Shown: positions 47,248-58,572 of the stretch, one piece after another
Position numbering within the stretch: the stretch's first letter is position 1
Layout of the letters: every line of letters starts with the position of its first letter
Source of the DNA: Parus major
Lineage: Eukaryota > Chordata > Aves > Passeriformes > Paridae
NCBI RefSeq assembly: GCF_001522545.3
Contig: NC_031769.1
Location: forward strand, 1,398,507 to 1,462,506
DNA length: 64,000 bases
Reading direction: 5' to 3'
Notes under the pieces: model-generated
Database searches by the model: none
The model's input: the letters and a program-made list of their open reading frames with translations, nothing else
What the model was told of the DNA's origin: nothing
Position numbers and translations under genes: made by a program

Positions 47248-47323
47248 TGTGGAATCCCAGAACGGTTTGGGTTGGATGGGGGTCTTAAAAATCATCTCAT
47301 TCCAACCCCCTGCCATGAGCAGG
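47248..47323 (-). mobile_element. CR1 LINE 3' fragment, cut by LTR
   Basis: 'gaatcccagaacggtttggg', 'ttggatgggggtcttaaaaa' and 'ccaaccccctgccatgagca'. Only a dozen CR1 bases resume after the LTR ('gggacatctctct', 47920-47932). Confidence 0.8.
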
Positions 47324-47913
47324 TGTTGGGGTCAGAGATGCAAGGTCTATACCTTTATCTGTAATGCCTAACTCTGACACCCAAAAAAGCACTGAGTTTC
47401 ACATGGAAACATGGAGACAACGGTTAGAGTTAAGTAGAAAAGATTGAAAATGTAAATGTGTAAATTAGAAAGTTTCTTGAATCACTGGTTGAACGGGTTG
47501 AGGTTTGGAGTTTAAGATAGTTTAGAGAGCAGGGGACAAGATAGAAGATTTAGGGTGTTGTCTTTTGTCCTTCTTCTTTCTTCTTCATGTTCTTCTCCTG
47601 GGGGTTTTTGGGTGGTAGTGAGTGATTGGGTAGAAAATGCCGCAGTGCAGCACACAGGTGTTGGGTCATTGGGTCACTAAGAGAAATAATTTAGTTGGCA
47701 TCTGTTAATTGGGTAAATTGACTTATAAAAGACCTTGAAGAGGATCTTTGTTGGCCATTTTACCCCTTTTCTATCATAGTGCACACAGCTCCTTGTACCT
47801 TGTAATGCTGATAAAAGAATAAACTGAGACCAAAGGAGAGAAAACTGCCTCCCTCTCATCAATCTTCAGTTCAAAGGGAAAAAGAACCCAATCCAAAAGT
47901 CCTTAATGAGACA
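47324..47913 (+). mobile_element. Endogenous retrovirus solo LTR, copy 2
   Basis: 590 bp, TGTTGG to GAGACA, flanked by an exact 6-bp duplication AGCAGG (47318-47323 and 47914-47919). TATAAAA at 47724-47730, AATAAA at 47818-47823. The right two thirds are nearly identical to copy 1, while the first ~120 bp are clearly more diverged. The (CTT)n stretch is shorter than in copy 1. Confidence 0.9.
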
Positions 47914-47932
47914 AGCAGGGACATCTCTCTGG

Positions 47933-49145
47933 CGGAGGTGGAAAAAACACACGGGAAATCACGGCTCCATGAAGAAAATCCAAATCCTGGTGCCCCCAGA
48001 GATCCAAGTCTGGGAATCTGCTCTTTGTGGCATCAGCCTTAGTCATTAGGAATGACTAAATTAAAATGTGGTCTTACTTGGAGAGGCTCGAAGGAGCTGG
48101 GGACAAGGATTTATCCTTGCTAATTATAAGAGTTTAAAAATTAATCCTAATTTGGGCACAGATTGGTTCTTCTCTCTAGTGATCACCTCAGTTAAAATAG
48201 TTAAAACACACCTGGTTACGATGAGAATTATCCCACCTTAAAAGCCATAAATTTGGAATTTTGGCCCAGTTCTAGGCCTTGTTCTTTGAATAATCCACCT
48301 TTAAATCTTTGCTTGCCTTGGGGCTCATTGCAGGAAAATGTTTGCGCTTTGTGTTGGGGATGAGAATTTCTCAGCAGGGTTTTTGGGGGTTCTGTAATCT
48401 CTGCCCCAGAGAAAGCTCATCCCCAGCAGGACATTTAAATCCCTGAATTGAAACACTTGGGAAGCCAGAAAAATCCCTTTGGAAAACTGAAACATTTCAT
48501 TGTTAGAGCTATTTTTCTTGTCAGTTTGGATAAAAACCACACTTCCTGTACGGAGAAGGTTTCTGCAGGGACAGTTTTTCGAGCAGCTGTGTCAAAAGGG
48601 GTCTTCAAAGGGAGCAGAAGCTCCAAAGTTAAAACCAAATCATTCCAGCTTGATTTTATCTGTTATTCAATGAAATCTGCAAATTTCCTTCTCAGCAGGC
48701 AAGAACTGAGTTTAACTTGATCTGGAGCTTTAAGACAGCAAAACATGAGGGGGTTTTTGTCAGGTTTTTGGTTTCATTTTGACTTTTCGTCTCCACTACT
48801 CTAATTAGCATTTCAGGACATGATGTGATCCTGACCTGCATCTCCTGCCCTGATCCTGTCTCCAGCTCTAAATCCTTGTGTCTGCATAAACCCAACTGGG
48901 AATGGTCCCTGGATCTTGATCCCTCTTGAACCATGACCTGGAGTTGGTTTGTAAAGTGAAAGTTGGGCTAAGATCTTTTTTAAAAGTTCAAATTGTTGTG
49001 TTCCAGGGCACAAAATCTTCCCTTTCAGTTTTAACTTCCACGCTCACAACAACTGTGACTTCACTGGGCTTCGAATAAAGAAAGCCCTGATTAACCTTGA
49101 CCTGATTTCACTGACGATGTCCCTGCTCATTTCATCGTGTTCAGG
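47933..49145. other. Non-coding sequence, no recognised feature
   Basis: Nothing supported. Confidence 0.4.
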
Positions 49146-49194
49146 CTAAAAGACCTTTACAGGTCCCTTCCCACCCAAACCATTCTGTGAATCT
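49146..49194 (+). mobile_element. CR1 LINE extreme 3' tail
   Basis: 'aaaagacctttacaggtccc' then 'ttcccacccaaaccattctg'. About 50 bp of tail. Confidence 0.7.
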
Positions 49195-50087
49195 GTTTCC
49201 AAAGTATTCCATAATTCAGTGATTACCTGCAGTGATGTGCCAGGCTGAGATAATTAAACCAGGATAATTAAATGAGGGGGAAAAAAGCTTTAGATTAGCT
49301 CAGAGGTGGCAAAGCAGGGCCATTGGAACGTCCCCAAAAGTCCCACCATGCCCCTCTGAGGGAAGGTTTATTTTTCCCAGGATTTTTTTATCTCTTGGCT
49401 GTTTCTGGGAAGAAAATGTCTCTGTTAAAGCCACTTTGTTTCTGTGGAGCTGCAAGAAGGTGATGGTTCTCAGCCTGGAAAAAATCCCACAAAGCCAGTG
49501 ATCCTATTCCCGAAATAACCCCCAGGAGCTGCCGTGCAAAGGATTACTCAGCCTTTTAAACAGAATCCTTTTCACAGGAAAGGAAGCTCCAGTAAATCCA
49601 GCAGCCCCTCTGCCCTGAGAGTTTGTGCTAAACCAAACTCCCTGCTGCACACACCAGAATTCCTGGGATTGCACATTTAGGGAGATAAAGTTCCCCGAGC
49701 CGCAGTCTCTGGTACAATCCAGCCTTTTTCTGCCGGTGCAGAAGAGCCGAGCCTTGGCTGCACTGACCCATCCAAGAATAGCTTCCAGAGGATGGGAGGA
49801 GTGAAAACCTGGCAAAAATGGCTTTTATGTCACTCATCCCCCGTGGCTGTGGCAGCAAGGGACATGTCAGGACGAGTGCCAAGCACCACAAACCTGCCCA
49901 CGGCTCTGTCTGGGTGAAAATCTATTTTTTCCCACAGATGAGAGATGTTAGTGCAGGTTTGGGATCCAGGGATTTGTTAGAGGCAGGAATAAAATCCATC
50001 TTTTTTTTTTTTTTTTGCCACATCTTCCTTACAGGCTGTGGAAAAAGGGATGGGATGTGTCCAGTGGGAAAGGAGTTGGGGGTTTTG
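49195..50087. other. Non-coding sequence, no recognised feature
   Basis: Contains a T-run at 50002-50016. Nothing else supported. Confidence 0.4.
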
Positions 50088-50648
50088 AATGTGAGCTCAG
50101 GTGTGGCCAGGTGGCCAAAAATCCCGAGGGCATCCTGGTTTCTGTGGGAAGCAGCAGGAGAAGGGAAGGGATTTCCCCTCTGCTGGGCACTGCTGAGGCC
50201 ACATCCCAAATCCTGGGGTCAATTTTGGGCCCCCCATGGCCAGAAGGACATTGAGGGGCTGGAGCGTGTCCAGGGGAGGGAATGAGGATGGGGCTGGAGA
50301 ATTCCTGAGGGAGCTGGGAAGGGAGCTCGGCCTGGAGGAAAGGAGGAAAGGGGAATTTCTGGCTCTGCACAGCTCCCTGCCAGGAGGGTGGAGCTGCAGG
50401 TTGGGCTCTTTTCCCAGGGAACAAGGGATGGGATGACAGGAAAAAGTCTTAAGTTGCACCAGGTGGACATCAAGGAAAATTCCTTCGTGGAAAGGGTTGT
50501 TCCCAGCTTCCCGGTGGAATGGTGGAGAGCCCATCCCTGGAAGAGTTTCCTCAAATGGATTGGTGGTGGCCATGGTGGTGGTGAGTGATGGTTGGGTTTG
50601 ATCATCCTAAAGGATCTTTTCCAACCCAAAAGATTCCATGATTCCGTG
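50088..50648 (+). mobile_element. CR1 LINE, longest copy in window (~560 bp)
   Basis: In order: end of ORF2 ('gtggccaggtggccaaaaat', 'ggggtcaattttgggccccc', 'acattgaggggctggagcgt'), 'gagggagctgggaagggagc', 'aagttgcaccaggtggacat', 'ccatccctggaagagtttcc', 'ggttgggtttgatcatccta' and the tail 'ccaacccaaaagattccatg'. Long-tail CR1 subtype, 5'-truncated. Confidence 0.93.
50095..50285 (+). pseudogene. CR1 ORF2 (reverse transcriptase) C-terminal remnant
   Basis: Two frames each hold part of the protein I recognise as the end of CR1 ORF2. The upstream part, in the frame of base 50015, reads GQVAKNPEGILVSVGSSRR. The downstream part, in the frame of 49818, reads QFWAPHGQKDIEGLERVQ and hits a TGA stop at 50283-50285. 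A frameshift lies between them, near 50190. Known intact CR1 continues well past this stop, so the copy is dead. It has no reverse transcriptase catalytic core, which lies upstream and is truncated away. Family assignment is from memory. Confidence 0.75.
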
Positions 50649-51450
50649 TTCTGGGCATGGATGAGATGAACATTCACCTCAGCTGCTTTCCAGAGCGGTT
50701 TTGAGGGTAAACACCAACCTCAAAAACAAGAGACCGAGCAATACCCACGATTTTCTTCAGGTGCAACACATTTCCCATGTTTCTTTCAGAGTGAGCCAGT
50801 GAAAATCCACTCTGTTCACAAAATATCTGCATTTGCAGGTATTTTAATATAATATCACGTTTATCCAAACATTTTAAGAGGGTATTTTTATCCTTCTTGT
50901 GGCAAACAAGGACACAGAATTATGGAATGGGGAAGAGATGCAAAAGGAAACTTCAGTTTCCGTGGAGATTGGATTGAGGCCCCAGGACCCAAATTAACTT
51001 ATCTTGAATGATTTTGCCTAAATTTGGAATCTGGTGGCTTCTCCAAAGGTGGATTGGGGGATAAACGTCCTGATTCATCCAGAGATCTGCGTCCCTTTCC
51101 TTTGACTCAAGAGAAATTCTGATGCAACTTGAGGAATTTGAATTTAGGTGACACTGGTCTGATTCTTGGGGGCTGATTTTTCAGAAGTTTTGTCAGCACT
51201 GCTTCAAGAAAATCTCAACTTCAATATCTCTAAGAGTTTTTGGAGTAAATCCATGATCTTCTGCATAAATTCAGATTTGGGGGAAAAAATAGAGGTTTGA
51301 AATCATACATCAGCATAGAATTCTGGGCATAAATGGGGGTAAAATCCAACTTCTCCATAGCTGCAATATTAAATTATTTTCTCTTTTCTTTCTCTGTTTT
51401 TAACACTGTTAAAATTTTGATTTTTAACAAAATTTTTTATTTCTGTTAAA
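50649..51450. other. Non-coding sequence, no recognised feature
   Basis: Nothing supported. Confidence 0.4.
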
Positions 51451-52245
51451 NNNNNNNNNNNNNNNNNNNNNNNNNNNNNNNNNNNNNNNNNNNNNNNNNN
51501 NNNNNNNNNNNNNNNNNNNNNNNNNNNNNNNNNNNNNNNNNNNNNNNNNNNNNNNNNNNNNNNNNNNNNNNNNNNNNNNNNNNNNNNNNNNNNNNNNNNN
51601 NNNNNNNNNNNNNNNNNNNNNNNNNNNNNNNNNNNNNNNNNNNNNNNNNNNNNNNNNNNNNNNNNNNNNNNNNNNNNNNNNNNNNNNNNNNNNNNNNNNN
51701 NNNNNNNNNNNNNNNNNNNNNNNNNNNNNNNNNNNNNNNNNNNNNNNNNNNNNNNNNNNNNNNNNNNNNNNNNNNNNNNNNNNNNNNNNNNNNNNNNNNN
51801 NNNNNNNNNNNNNNNNNNNNNNNNNNNNNNNNNNNNNNNNNNNNNNNNNNNNNNNNNNNNNNNNNNNNNNNNNNNNNNNNNNNNNNNNNNNNNNNNNNNN
51901 NNNNNNNNNNNNNNNNNNNNNNNNNNNNNNNNNNNNNNNNNNNNNNNNNNNNNNNNNNNNNNNNNNNNNNNNNNNNNNNNNNNNNNNNNNNNNNNNNNNN
52001 NNNNNNNNNNNNNNNNNNNNNNNNNNNNNNNNNNNNNNNNNNNNNNNNNNNNNNNNNNNNNNNNNNNNNNNNNNNNNNNNNNNNNNNNNNNNNNNNNNNN
52101 NNNNNNNNNNNNNNNNNNNNNNNNNNNNNNNNNNNNNNNNNNNNNNNNNNNNNNNNNNNNNNNNNNNNNNNNNNNNNNNNNNNNNNNNNNNNNNNNNNNN
52201 NNNNNNNNNNNNNNNNNNNNNNNNNNNNNNNNNNNNNNNNNNNNN
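51451..52245. other. Assembly gap (795 N)
   Basis: Run of N. The right flank is a pure ATAAA array. Confidence 0.97.
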
Positions 52246-52368
52246 ATAAAATAAAATAAAATAAAATAAAATAAAATAAAATAAAATAAAATAAAATAAA
52301 ATAAAATAAAATAAAATAAAATAAAATAAAATAAAATACAATGCAATACAATACAATACAATACAATA
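52246..52368. repeat. (ATAAA)n then (ATACA)n array
   Basis: About 18 ATAAA units followed by six ACAAT/GCAAT-type units (52337-52367). Confidence 0.95.
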
Positions 52369-53498
52369 GGAGGGAAGGAATAATCCAGAGCTCCATTCCA
52401 CCCTGCAGGGAACAGGGATGTGCTCATGGGACAGGACCAGGCCCAGAGCTCAGGTCTGGAGGCCGAGGCGAGTCCCGGGGACCATTGCAGAGCCCTCAGT
52501 CAGGAGAGGCAATCAAGGATTTCGCCTTTTCGGGCCTGAGTGACTCACTGCATCTGCAAAATGCGGTTCTTGTTCCCGTAGCCGTGTTTACAGCCTTTAT
52601 TTTGGAGCTCCAGGCTGGGCTCTCCTGCTTTTTCCTAGGCCTGTCCCAGCAAACAAAGCTGGAATTCACTCTGGTGCCGTGGATTTCGCTTCCCCTCCAG
52701 CCCGCGAGAGAGAAATATCAGCCCTCGCTTTTTGGGTGGGCTTAGGCTGACACGTTTTGGGGTTTTCTTGTGTAACTCTCTGGCCCTCAGAGGCTCAGAC
52801 AGTCTGATGAGTGTCACTGAAGAAGGGGGAAAATGAAAACATTCTGGAGATCCTGAAAACGCTTCATTTGAAGAGGAATATTGACCAGCGCGGGCGGTGT
52901 AACGCGAGGTGGGTGTGACACGGAGGGAGGGATAAAAACGAGCTGGGATGGGTGTGTTGGTCCCAAACCTTAAACAAACACCAGCAGCTGATGGAATGCA
53001 GTCACCTCTCATGTTCCTACAGCCCAGGATCTTCGGGATCCCGAAGCCAAGAGGACACACAACGAGCTTTGCTCTGAAAGGGAAACTTTCCAGAAATTTG
53101 CTTCATGTCTCTCAACAGGTTTGGGAGGAATATCCAGGAATAACAAGCCCCACAAATACAAAGCCCTTAAAACTTTAATGCTGACATAAAAACCTCCGAG
53201 CCCATTAATTGCTGGTTCTTTCATGACAGTGGAGCTGTTCTTCATCTCCTCCGCACAGAGAAAGCGCTTGTGCTCCTCTGCTTCCATCCCTCAAACGTGG
53301 CAAAAGAAAACCTGGTTGCCTTTTAACATTTTCCCTTCTGGAATCTCGTTGGAAATTGTGTCCTCTGATGCTCAGAGAGCTCCTTCCAATCCTGCCTGGG
53401 GAGCCCCAGCTCAGCTGGATGCAATTCCAGGTTTAATTCCAGAGGTGACTTGTCCGGTTCCCAGAGCGCCAGCAGGAATGGGGCTGTTGGTGTTGTGG
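52369..53498. other. Non-coding sequence, no recognised feature
   Basis: A GC-moderate, CpG-containing patch at 52440-52720 includes TGAGTGACTCA (52538-52548). No supported exon. Confidence 0.4.
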
Positions 53499-53754
53499 TG
53501 TCTCGGTTCCAGAAGACAGGTGTCTGCTAGGGAGAGCAGGAACCTCCCTTGGGATGAACAAATGTAGACCCCCTCCCTCCTAATTATTATAATTTTCAAA
53601 TCAAGGGGCTTTCAGGCAGAGATCTGGGGATAGGAATAACAGTTCTTTACTAATATAACCAGGCAAACAAACAACAATAACTACAGCAATAACAAGAACA
53701 CAGAACCAGGGACCCCGGGACAGCTTTCTCGGCTGAGATGGGATGGAGGAGAGG
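53499..53754 (-). mobile_element. Probable retroviral LTR 3' portion, minus strand
   Basis: On the minus strand this ends ...CCGAGACA (plus-strand TGTCTCGG at 53499), preceded by a purine-rich 'aattaggagggaggggg' stretch (53565-53585) and an AGTAAA polyadenylation-like signal upstream (TTTACT near 53645). The layout resembles passerine ERV LTRs I remember. The 5' side is lost in the gap, and I could not find a target-site duplication. Confidence 0.45.
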
Positions 53755-54241
53755 NNNNNNNNNNNNNNNNNNNNNNNNNNNNNNNNNNNNNNNNNNNNNN
53801 NNNNNNNNNNNNNNNNNNNNNNNNNNNNNNNNNNNNNNNNNNNNNNNNNNNNNNNNNNNNNNNNNNNNNNNNNNNNNNNNNNNNNNNNNNNNNNNNNNNN
53901 NNNNNNNNNNNNNNNNNNNNNNNNNNNNNNNNNNNNNNNNNNNNNNNNNNNNNNNNNNNNNNNNNNNNNNNNNNNNNNNNNNNNNNNNNNNNNNNNNNNN
54001 NNNNNNNNNNNNNNNNNNNNNNNNNNNNNNNNNNNNNNNNNNNNNNNNNNNNNNNNNNNNNNNNNNNNNNNNNNNNNNNNNNNNNNNNNNNNNNNNNNNN
54101 NNNNNNNNNNNNNNNNNNNNNNNNNNNNNNNNNNNNNNNNNNNNNNNNNNNNNNNNNNNNNNNNNNNNNNNNNNNNNNNNNNNNNNNNNNNNNNNNNNNN
54201 NNNNNNNNNNNNNNNNNNNNNNNNNNNNNNNNNNNNNNNNN
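53755..54241. other. Assembly gap (487 N)
   Basis: Run of N, probably inside or beside the LTR-like element. Confidence 0.97.
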
Positions 54242-54734
54242 CAGCCAAAAACTGTCCCCACCCTCCTTTCCTCCCCCTTTCCCTCCCGGCCACTTTTTGT
54301 CCTTTATCAATCACCCACTAAATACCCACAGTTCGGTTGTCTCTGCAGCTAATGGGTAAAAATTCCACGGGCAGGCCAGAACAACAAACAAACAAACAAA
54401 AAAAAGGACACCTAACCCTCAACATGTGCCAAGCTGGAGAAGAATTCCAGGAAAGAATTCCAGCAGCTCTTTGGTTCACCTGATGTCCTCAGCCCAACAA
54501 ACGAACCTCCCCAATTAATAAAGATGCAGAAGGTAATTAATCTTTGGCCCGGTGTCTGGAGAAGTTGTTCAGCAAAATGTGAATTCTCACAAAGATTTGG
54601 GGTGCCACGTTGTGCAGAATGTGGGAATTCATCAGCCTGGAAAGAGCTTTTTTCTCTTTTTGGAAAGCTGGGAACTTCTCAGAAGTTTTAAGTTTCCTTT
54701 GTCGCTTTAGCTCACACGGACATGAGGCAAAACA
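54242..54734. other. Non-coding sequence, possible LTR remainder at left
   Basis: A pyrimidine-rich start (54255-54290) and an (ACAA)n run at 54380-54400. I cannot place the far end of the element. Confidence 0.35.
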
Positions 54735-55074
54735 GAAAAAAAAATGAAATAAAATGAAATAAAATGAAAATGAAATGAAATAAAATTGAAATAAAATGAA
54801 AATGAAATGAAATATAATAAAAATGGAATGACATGAAATGACATGACATGAAATGACATGAAATGAAATGAAATGACATGACATGAAATGAAATGAAATG
54901 AAATGAAATAAAATAAAATAAACCAAAATAAAATAAAATAAAACAAAACAAAACAAAATAAAATAAAATAAAACAAAACAAAATAAAATAAAATAAAATA
55001 AAATAAAATAAAATAAAATAAAATAAAATAAAATAAAATAAAATAAAATAAAATAAAATAAAATAAAATAAAAG
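54735..55074. repeat. (AAATG)n / (AAATA)n compound array
   Basis: The left half has AAATG units mixed with GACATG variants; the right half is AAATA with AAACA variants. On the minus strand these are TTTCA and TTTTA, the same pair of motifs as at 9655-10110. Confidence 0.95.
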
Positions 55075-55172
55075 AAATACAGGATTTAGAGAAGGGATCC
55101 TCAAGCTTTAGTGAGCACCAAGTTTTGTGGAACATCCTTGTGGACTCTTGAGAATGTTAAAAAGGAAAAATT

Positions 55173-55243
55173 CATAGAATCAGGGGATGGTTTGGGTGGG
55201 AAGGACCTCAAAGATCATCCCGTTGCAGCCAGCAGGGCAGGTC
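55173..55243 (-). mobile_element. CR1 LINE 3' fragment
   Basis: 'catagaatcaggggatggtt', 'tgggtgggaaggacctcaaa' and 'gatcatcccgttgcagccag'. Confidence 0.75.
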
Positions 55244-56692
55244 CCTGTGGATTTCCCCCAGGATAATTCACAGCCACACCGCAGGTGCTGCTTCACTCCT
55301 CACACTGCAGAGCAGAGCAGAGAAAAAGGATGGACAGAAAGAGCCTGGAAAAAACTCTGGAATCGCAAACATCTGGCATTGCACGGTCTCAAACCACCTT
55401 TCTGCTGGGGAAAAACAGAGTTTGGCTTCTTCTTCTTCACGGGCAACTTCTTCTTCAGGCTGACATCATTTGACTTTCCGTGAAATCCACGAGCCACGGG
55501 ATCGCCCTCCTTTCCTGCAGGCGACAACAGACGTATTCCTGGTGGGTAATGTGCTTAATTAATACATCTGTCATTACAGCCAGACATTCTGTTGGCTTTG
55601 ACTCTTGGGAAGTTCAGGACTGGGGAGGTTTTAAGCATTCCTGGGAACTCCTGACCCCTGGAGATGTTTCCTCCAGGGATTTGGGGAGTGTGATTTTTCT
55701 GGAGCTGTCTGAGCTGATTAACGGCATCTCCTGCTGATTTTCCTCTGGCACAAATAATCAGGGAGACAAAAAAGCAGTATTCAATTCTGCTGCTGGACTT
55801 TCCCAAAATACATGAAATAAAGGGTTTGGTTTCTTCTGAGTTTTTAATCCAGACCCACTCAATTTATAGCAAAAGAAAATAAAAGTGAGATATGGAAGAG
55901 AAAGAAATGTCTGTGGATGTTTAACTGGGGAAAAGCAGCAACCTGCTGCCATTTGGTAGAGAAGGACACAGGGGAAGATTTGAAACTTAAATTATTTTTG
56001 ACCCTTCACAGATCTCTGCTCATTTCCTACAGACCCTAATAAGCCAAAAAAGTTAAACACCACTCTGTAAAATGGGAATTTTCTCCTTCTCACACTGTAG
56101 CAAAAGGGGGACGATTTTGGGAAGAAGACTTTGCAGCATCGAGGCTTGAACATCTCCCAGTCATTCCCTGCCTGGATATCAGAATGTCCCAAGATATGGG
56201 ATAAAAAGGGGAAATCCAGGAAAGCTTTGGCCCTTCCCCATCATTCCCCGGGCAAAGTCCAGCCCCAAAGCTGTTCCTGCTCATGATGAGGTCACAGAGT
56301 TGCTCCACATCCTCGGAGAGGAAATGACACAGCCAGTGCCAGCCAGGGAATTTCATCCAGGATTGGCTCTCAAGAGAAAAAAGGGGTGAATTTGGCACAG
56401 CCTGAAGCCACCATCGTCTTGAGAGCAGAAGGAAAGGAGTATCAGGGGATGAAAGGCCAAGGAAAGATGTGTAAAGAAATCAAAAATGTGGGAACTGGAC
56501 ACAAATAAGCCCAAGATGTACACCCAGGGTCAGACCAGTCTTATTCCAGGTTTCCCTCTCTCTGATCCTTCTCTGCTTTGCTTTTTACAGCTGATTGATC
56601 TCGGGAAAGGTTGGATCAATCACCTAAAATTAAGTGGGACGTAGATATGGATGTCCATCATCCTCTCTGTCCTTGTTGTCTGTGTGTGTAAA
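55244..56692. other. Long non-coding stretch, no recognised feature
   Basis: 1.4 kb without a recognised repeat or supported exon. Confidence 0.4.
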
Positions 56693-56787
56693 GAATCCCA
56701 GAAGGTTTTGGGTTGGAAGGGACCTTCAGTCCCACCCCCTGCCATGGGCAGGGACACCTCCCACCATCCCAGGCTGCTCCAAGCCCC
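56693..56787 (-). mobile_element. CR1 LINE 3' fragment, cut by gap
   Basis: 'agaatcccagaaggttttgg', 'gttggaagggaccttcagtc', 'cccaccccctgccatgggca' and 'cccaggctgctccaagcccc', then N. Confidence 0.92.
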
Positions 56788-57097
56788 NNNNNNNNNNNNN
56801 NNNNNNNNNNNNNNNNNNNNNNNNNNNNNNNNNNNNNNNNNNNNNNNNNNNNNNNNNNNNNNNNNNNNNNNNNNNNNNNNNNNNNNNNNNNNNNNNNNNN
56901 NNNNNNNNNNNNNNNNNNNNNNNNNNNNNNNNNNNNNNNNNNNNNNNNNNNNNNNNNNNNNNNNNNNNNNNNNNNNNNNNNNNNNNNNNNNNNNNNNNNN
57001 NNNNNNNNNNNNNNNNNNNNNNNNNNNNNNNNNNNNNNNNNNNNNNNNNNNNNNNNNNNNNNNNNNNNNNNNNNNNNNNNNNNNNNNNNNNNNNNNN
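56788..57097. other. Assembly gap (310 N)
   Basis: Run of N between a CR1 copy and an AT-rich array. Confidence 0.97.
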
Positions 57098-57330
57098 ATT
57101 ACATTATATTATATTATATTATATTACATTACATTAATTATATTATATTATATTATATTATATCATATTATATAATACTATATAATATTATATCATATTA
57201 TATAATACTATATAATATTATATCATATCAGTAATATGTAATATGTAATTATGAATAATATATAATTAATATAATATAGTAATATTTTAATAATAATGAC
57301 AATATTGCCAATATTGATATCAATTATTAT
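57098..57330. repeat. (ATTAT)n array decaying into AT-rich sequence
   Basis: ATATT/ACATT pentanucleotides to about 57235, then irregular TAATATAT. Confidence 0.9.
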
Positions 57331-57609
57331 AAACCATCATCATCATTTTTTGCTTCCTTGCCTCATCATTTGCCCAGAAAGATCAGCACAGTGCAGGGAA
57401 AGTTCTGGAATTTTGGTTTGCCTGTTGTGTGTGTAAAATCTGGGCTTTGAGAGGAGTCAGGGAATGAAATGCCCTAAAAACCTTGGGAATCTTAATTCTC
57501 TCGTTCGGGCCGTTCTCCTGAAACTCGTGTTAATTATGCAACTTATATTATTAGTAATAACTTATATTATCAGTAAATTATTATTATTCCATTGATCAGA
57601 AAGACTAAT

Positions 57610-58572
57610 TAGCAACAAAATATTCTTATTATTATTATTGTTGTTGTTATTATTGTTGTTATTGTTATTATTATTGTTATTATTTTTATTTTTATTTTTA
57701 TTCTTATTTTTATTTTTATTTTTATTCTTATTTTTATTTTTATTTTTATTTTTGTTATGATTATGGTTATGGTTATGGTTATTTTTGTTATTATGGTTAT
57801 TATGGTTATTATGGTTATTATGGTTATTATTATAGTTATTATTATTATGTTTATTATGTTTATTATGTTTATTATTATGTTTATTACTATGTTTATTATG
57901 TTTATTATGTTTATTACTATGTTTATTACTATGTTTATTATGTTTATCGTGTTTATGTTTATTATTATTATGTTTATTATGTTTATGCTTATTATTATAT
58001 TTATTATTATGTTTATTATGTTGATTATGTTTATTATGTGTATTATTATGTTTATTATTATGTTTATTATGTTTATTATGTTTATTATGTTTATTACTAT
58101 GTTTAATATGTTTATCATGTTTATGTTTATTATGTTTATGCTTATTATTATATTTATTATTATGTTTATTATGTTTATTATGTTTATTATTATGTTTATT
58201 ATGTTTATCATGTTTATGTTTATTATTATTATGTTTATTATGTTTATGCTTATTATTATATTTATTATTATGTTTATTATGTTTATTATGTTTATTATGT
58301 TTATTATTATGTTTATTACTATGTTTATTATGTTTATTATATTTATTACTATGTTTATTACTATGTTTATTATGTTTATGCTTATTATTATATTTATTAT
58401 TATGTTTATTATGTTTATTATGTTTATTATGTTTATTACTATGTTTATTACTATGTTTATTATGTTTATCATGTTTATGTTTATTATTATTATGTTTATT
58501 ATGTTTATATTTACTATTATGTTTATTATGTTTATTATGTTTATTATGTTTATTATGCTAAATAGCAACAAA
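57610..58572. repeat. ~950-bp (TTTATTATG)n-type array bracketed by a 10-bp direct repeat
   Basis: Starts as ATT/GTT trinucleotides and TTTTTA (57630-57755), then TTATGG (57760-57835), then mainly TTTATTATG with TTTATTACTATG and TTTATGC variants to 58556. TAGCAACAAA occurs just before it (57610-57619) and just after it (58563-58572). Open frames on both strands (MFIMFI.. and INIINI..) are compositional. Confidence 0.95.

Noticed and set aside
44474..47913. A single full provirus with the two LTRs as its ends
   Set aside because: Each LTR has its own different target-site duplication and its own CR1 host, and no retroviral coding sequence is recognisable between them.
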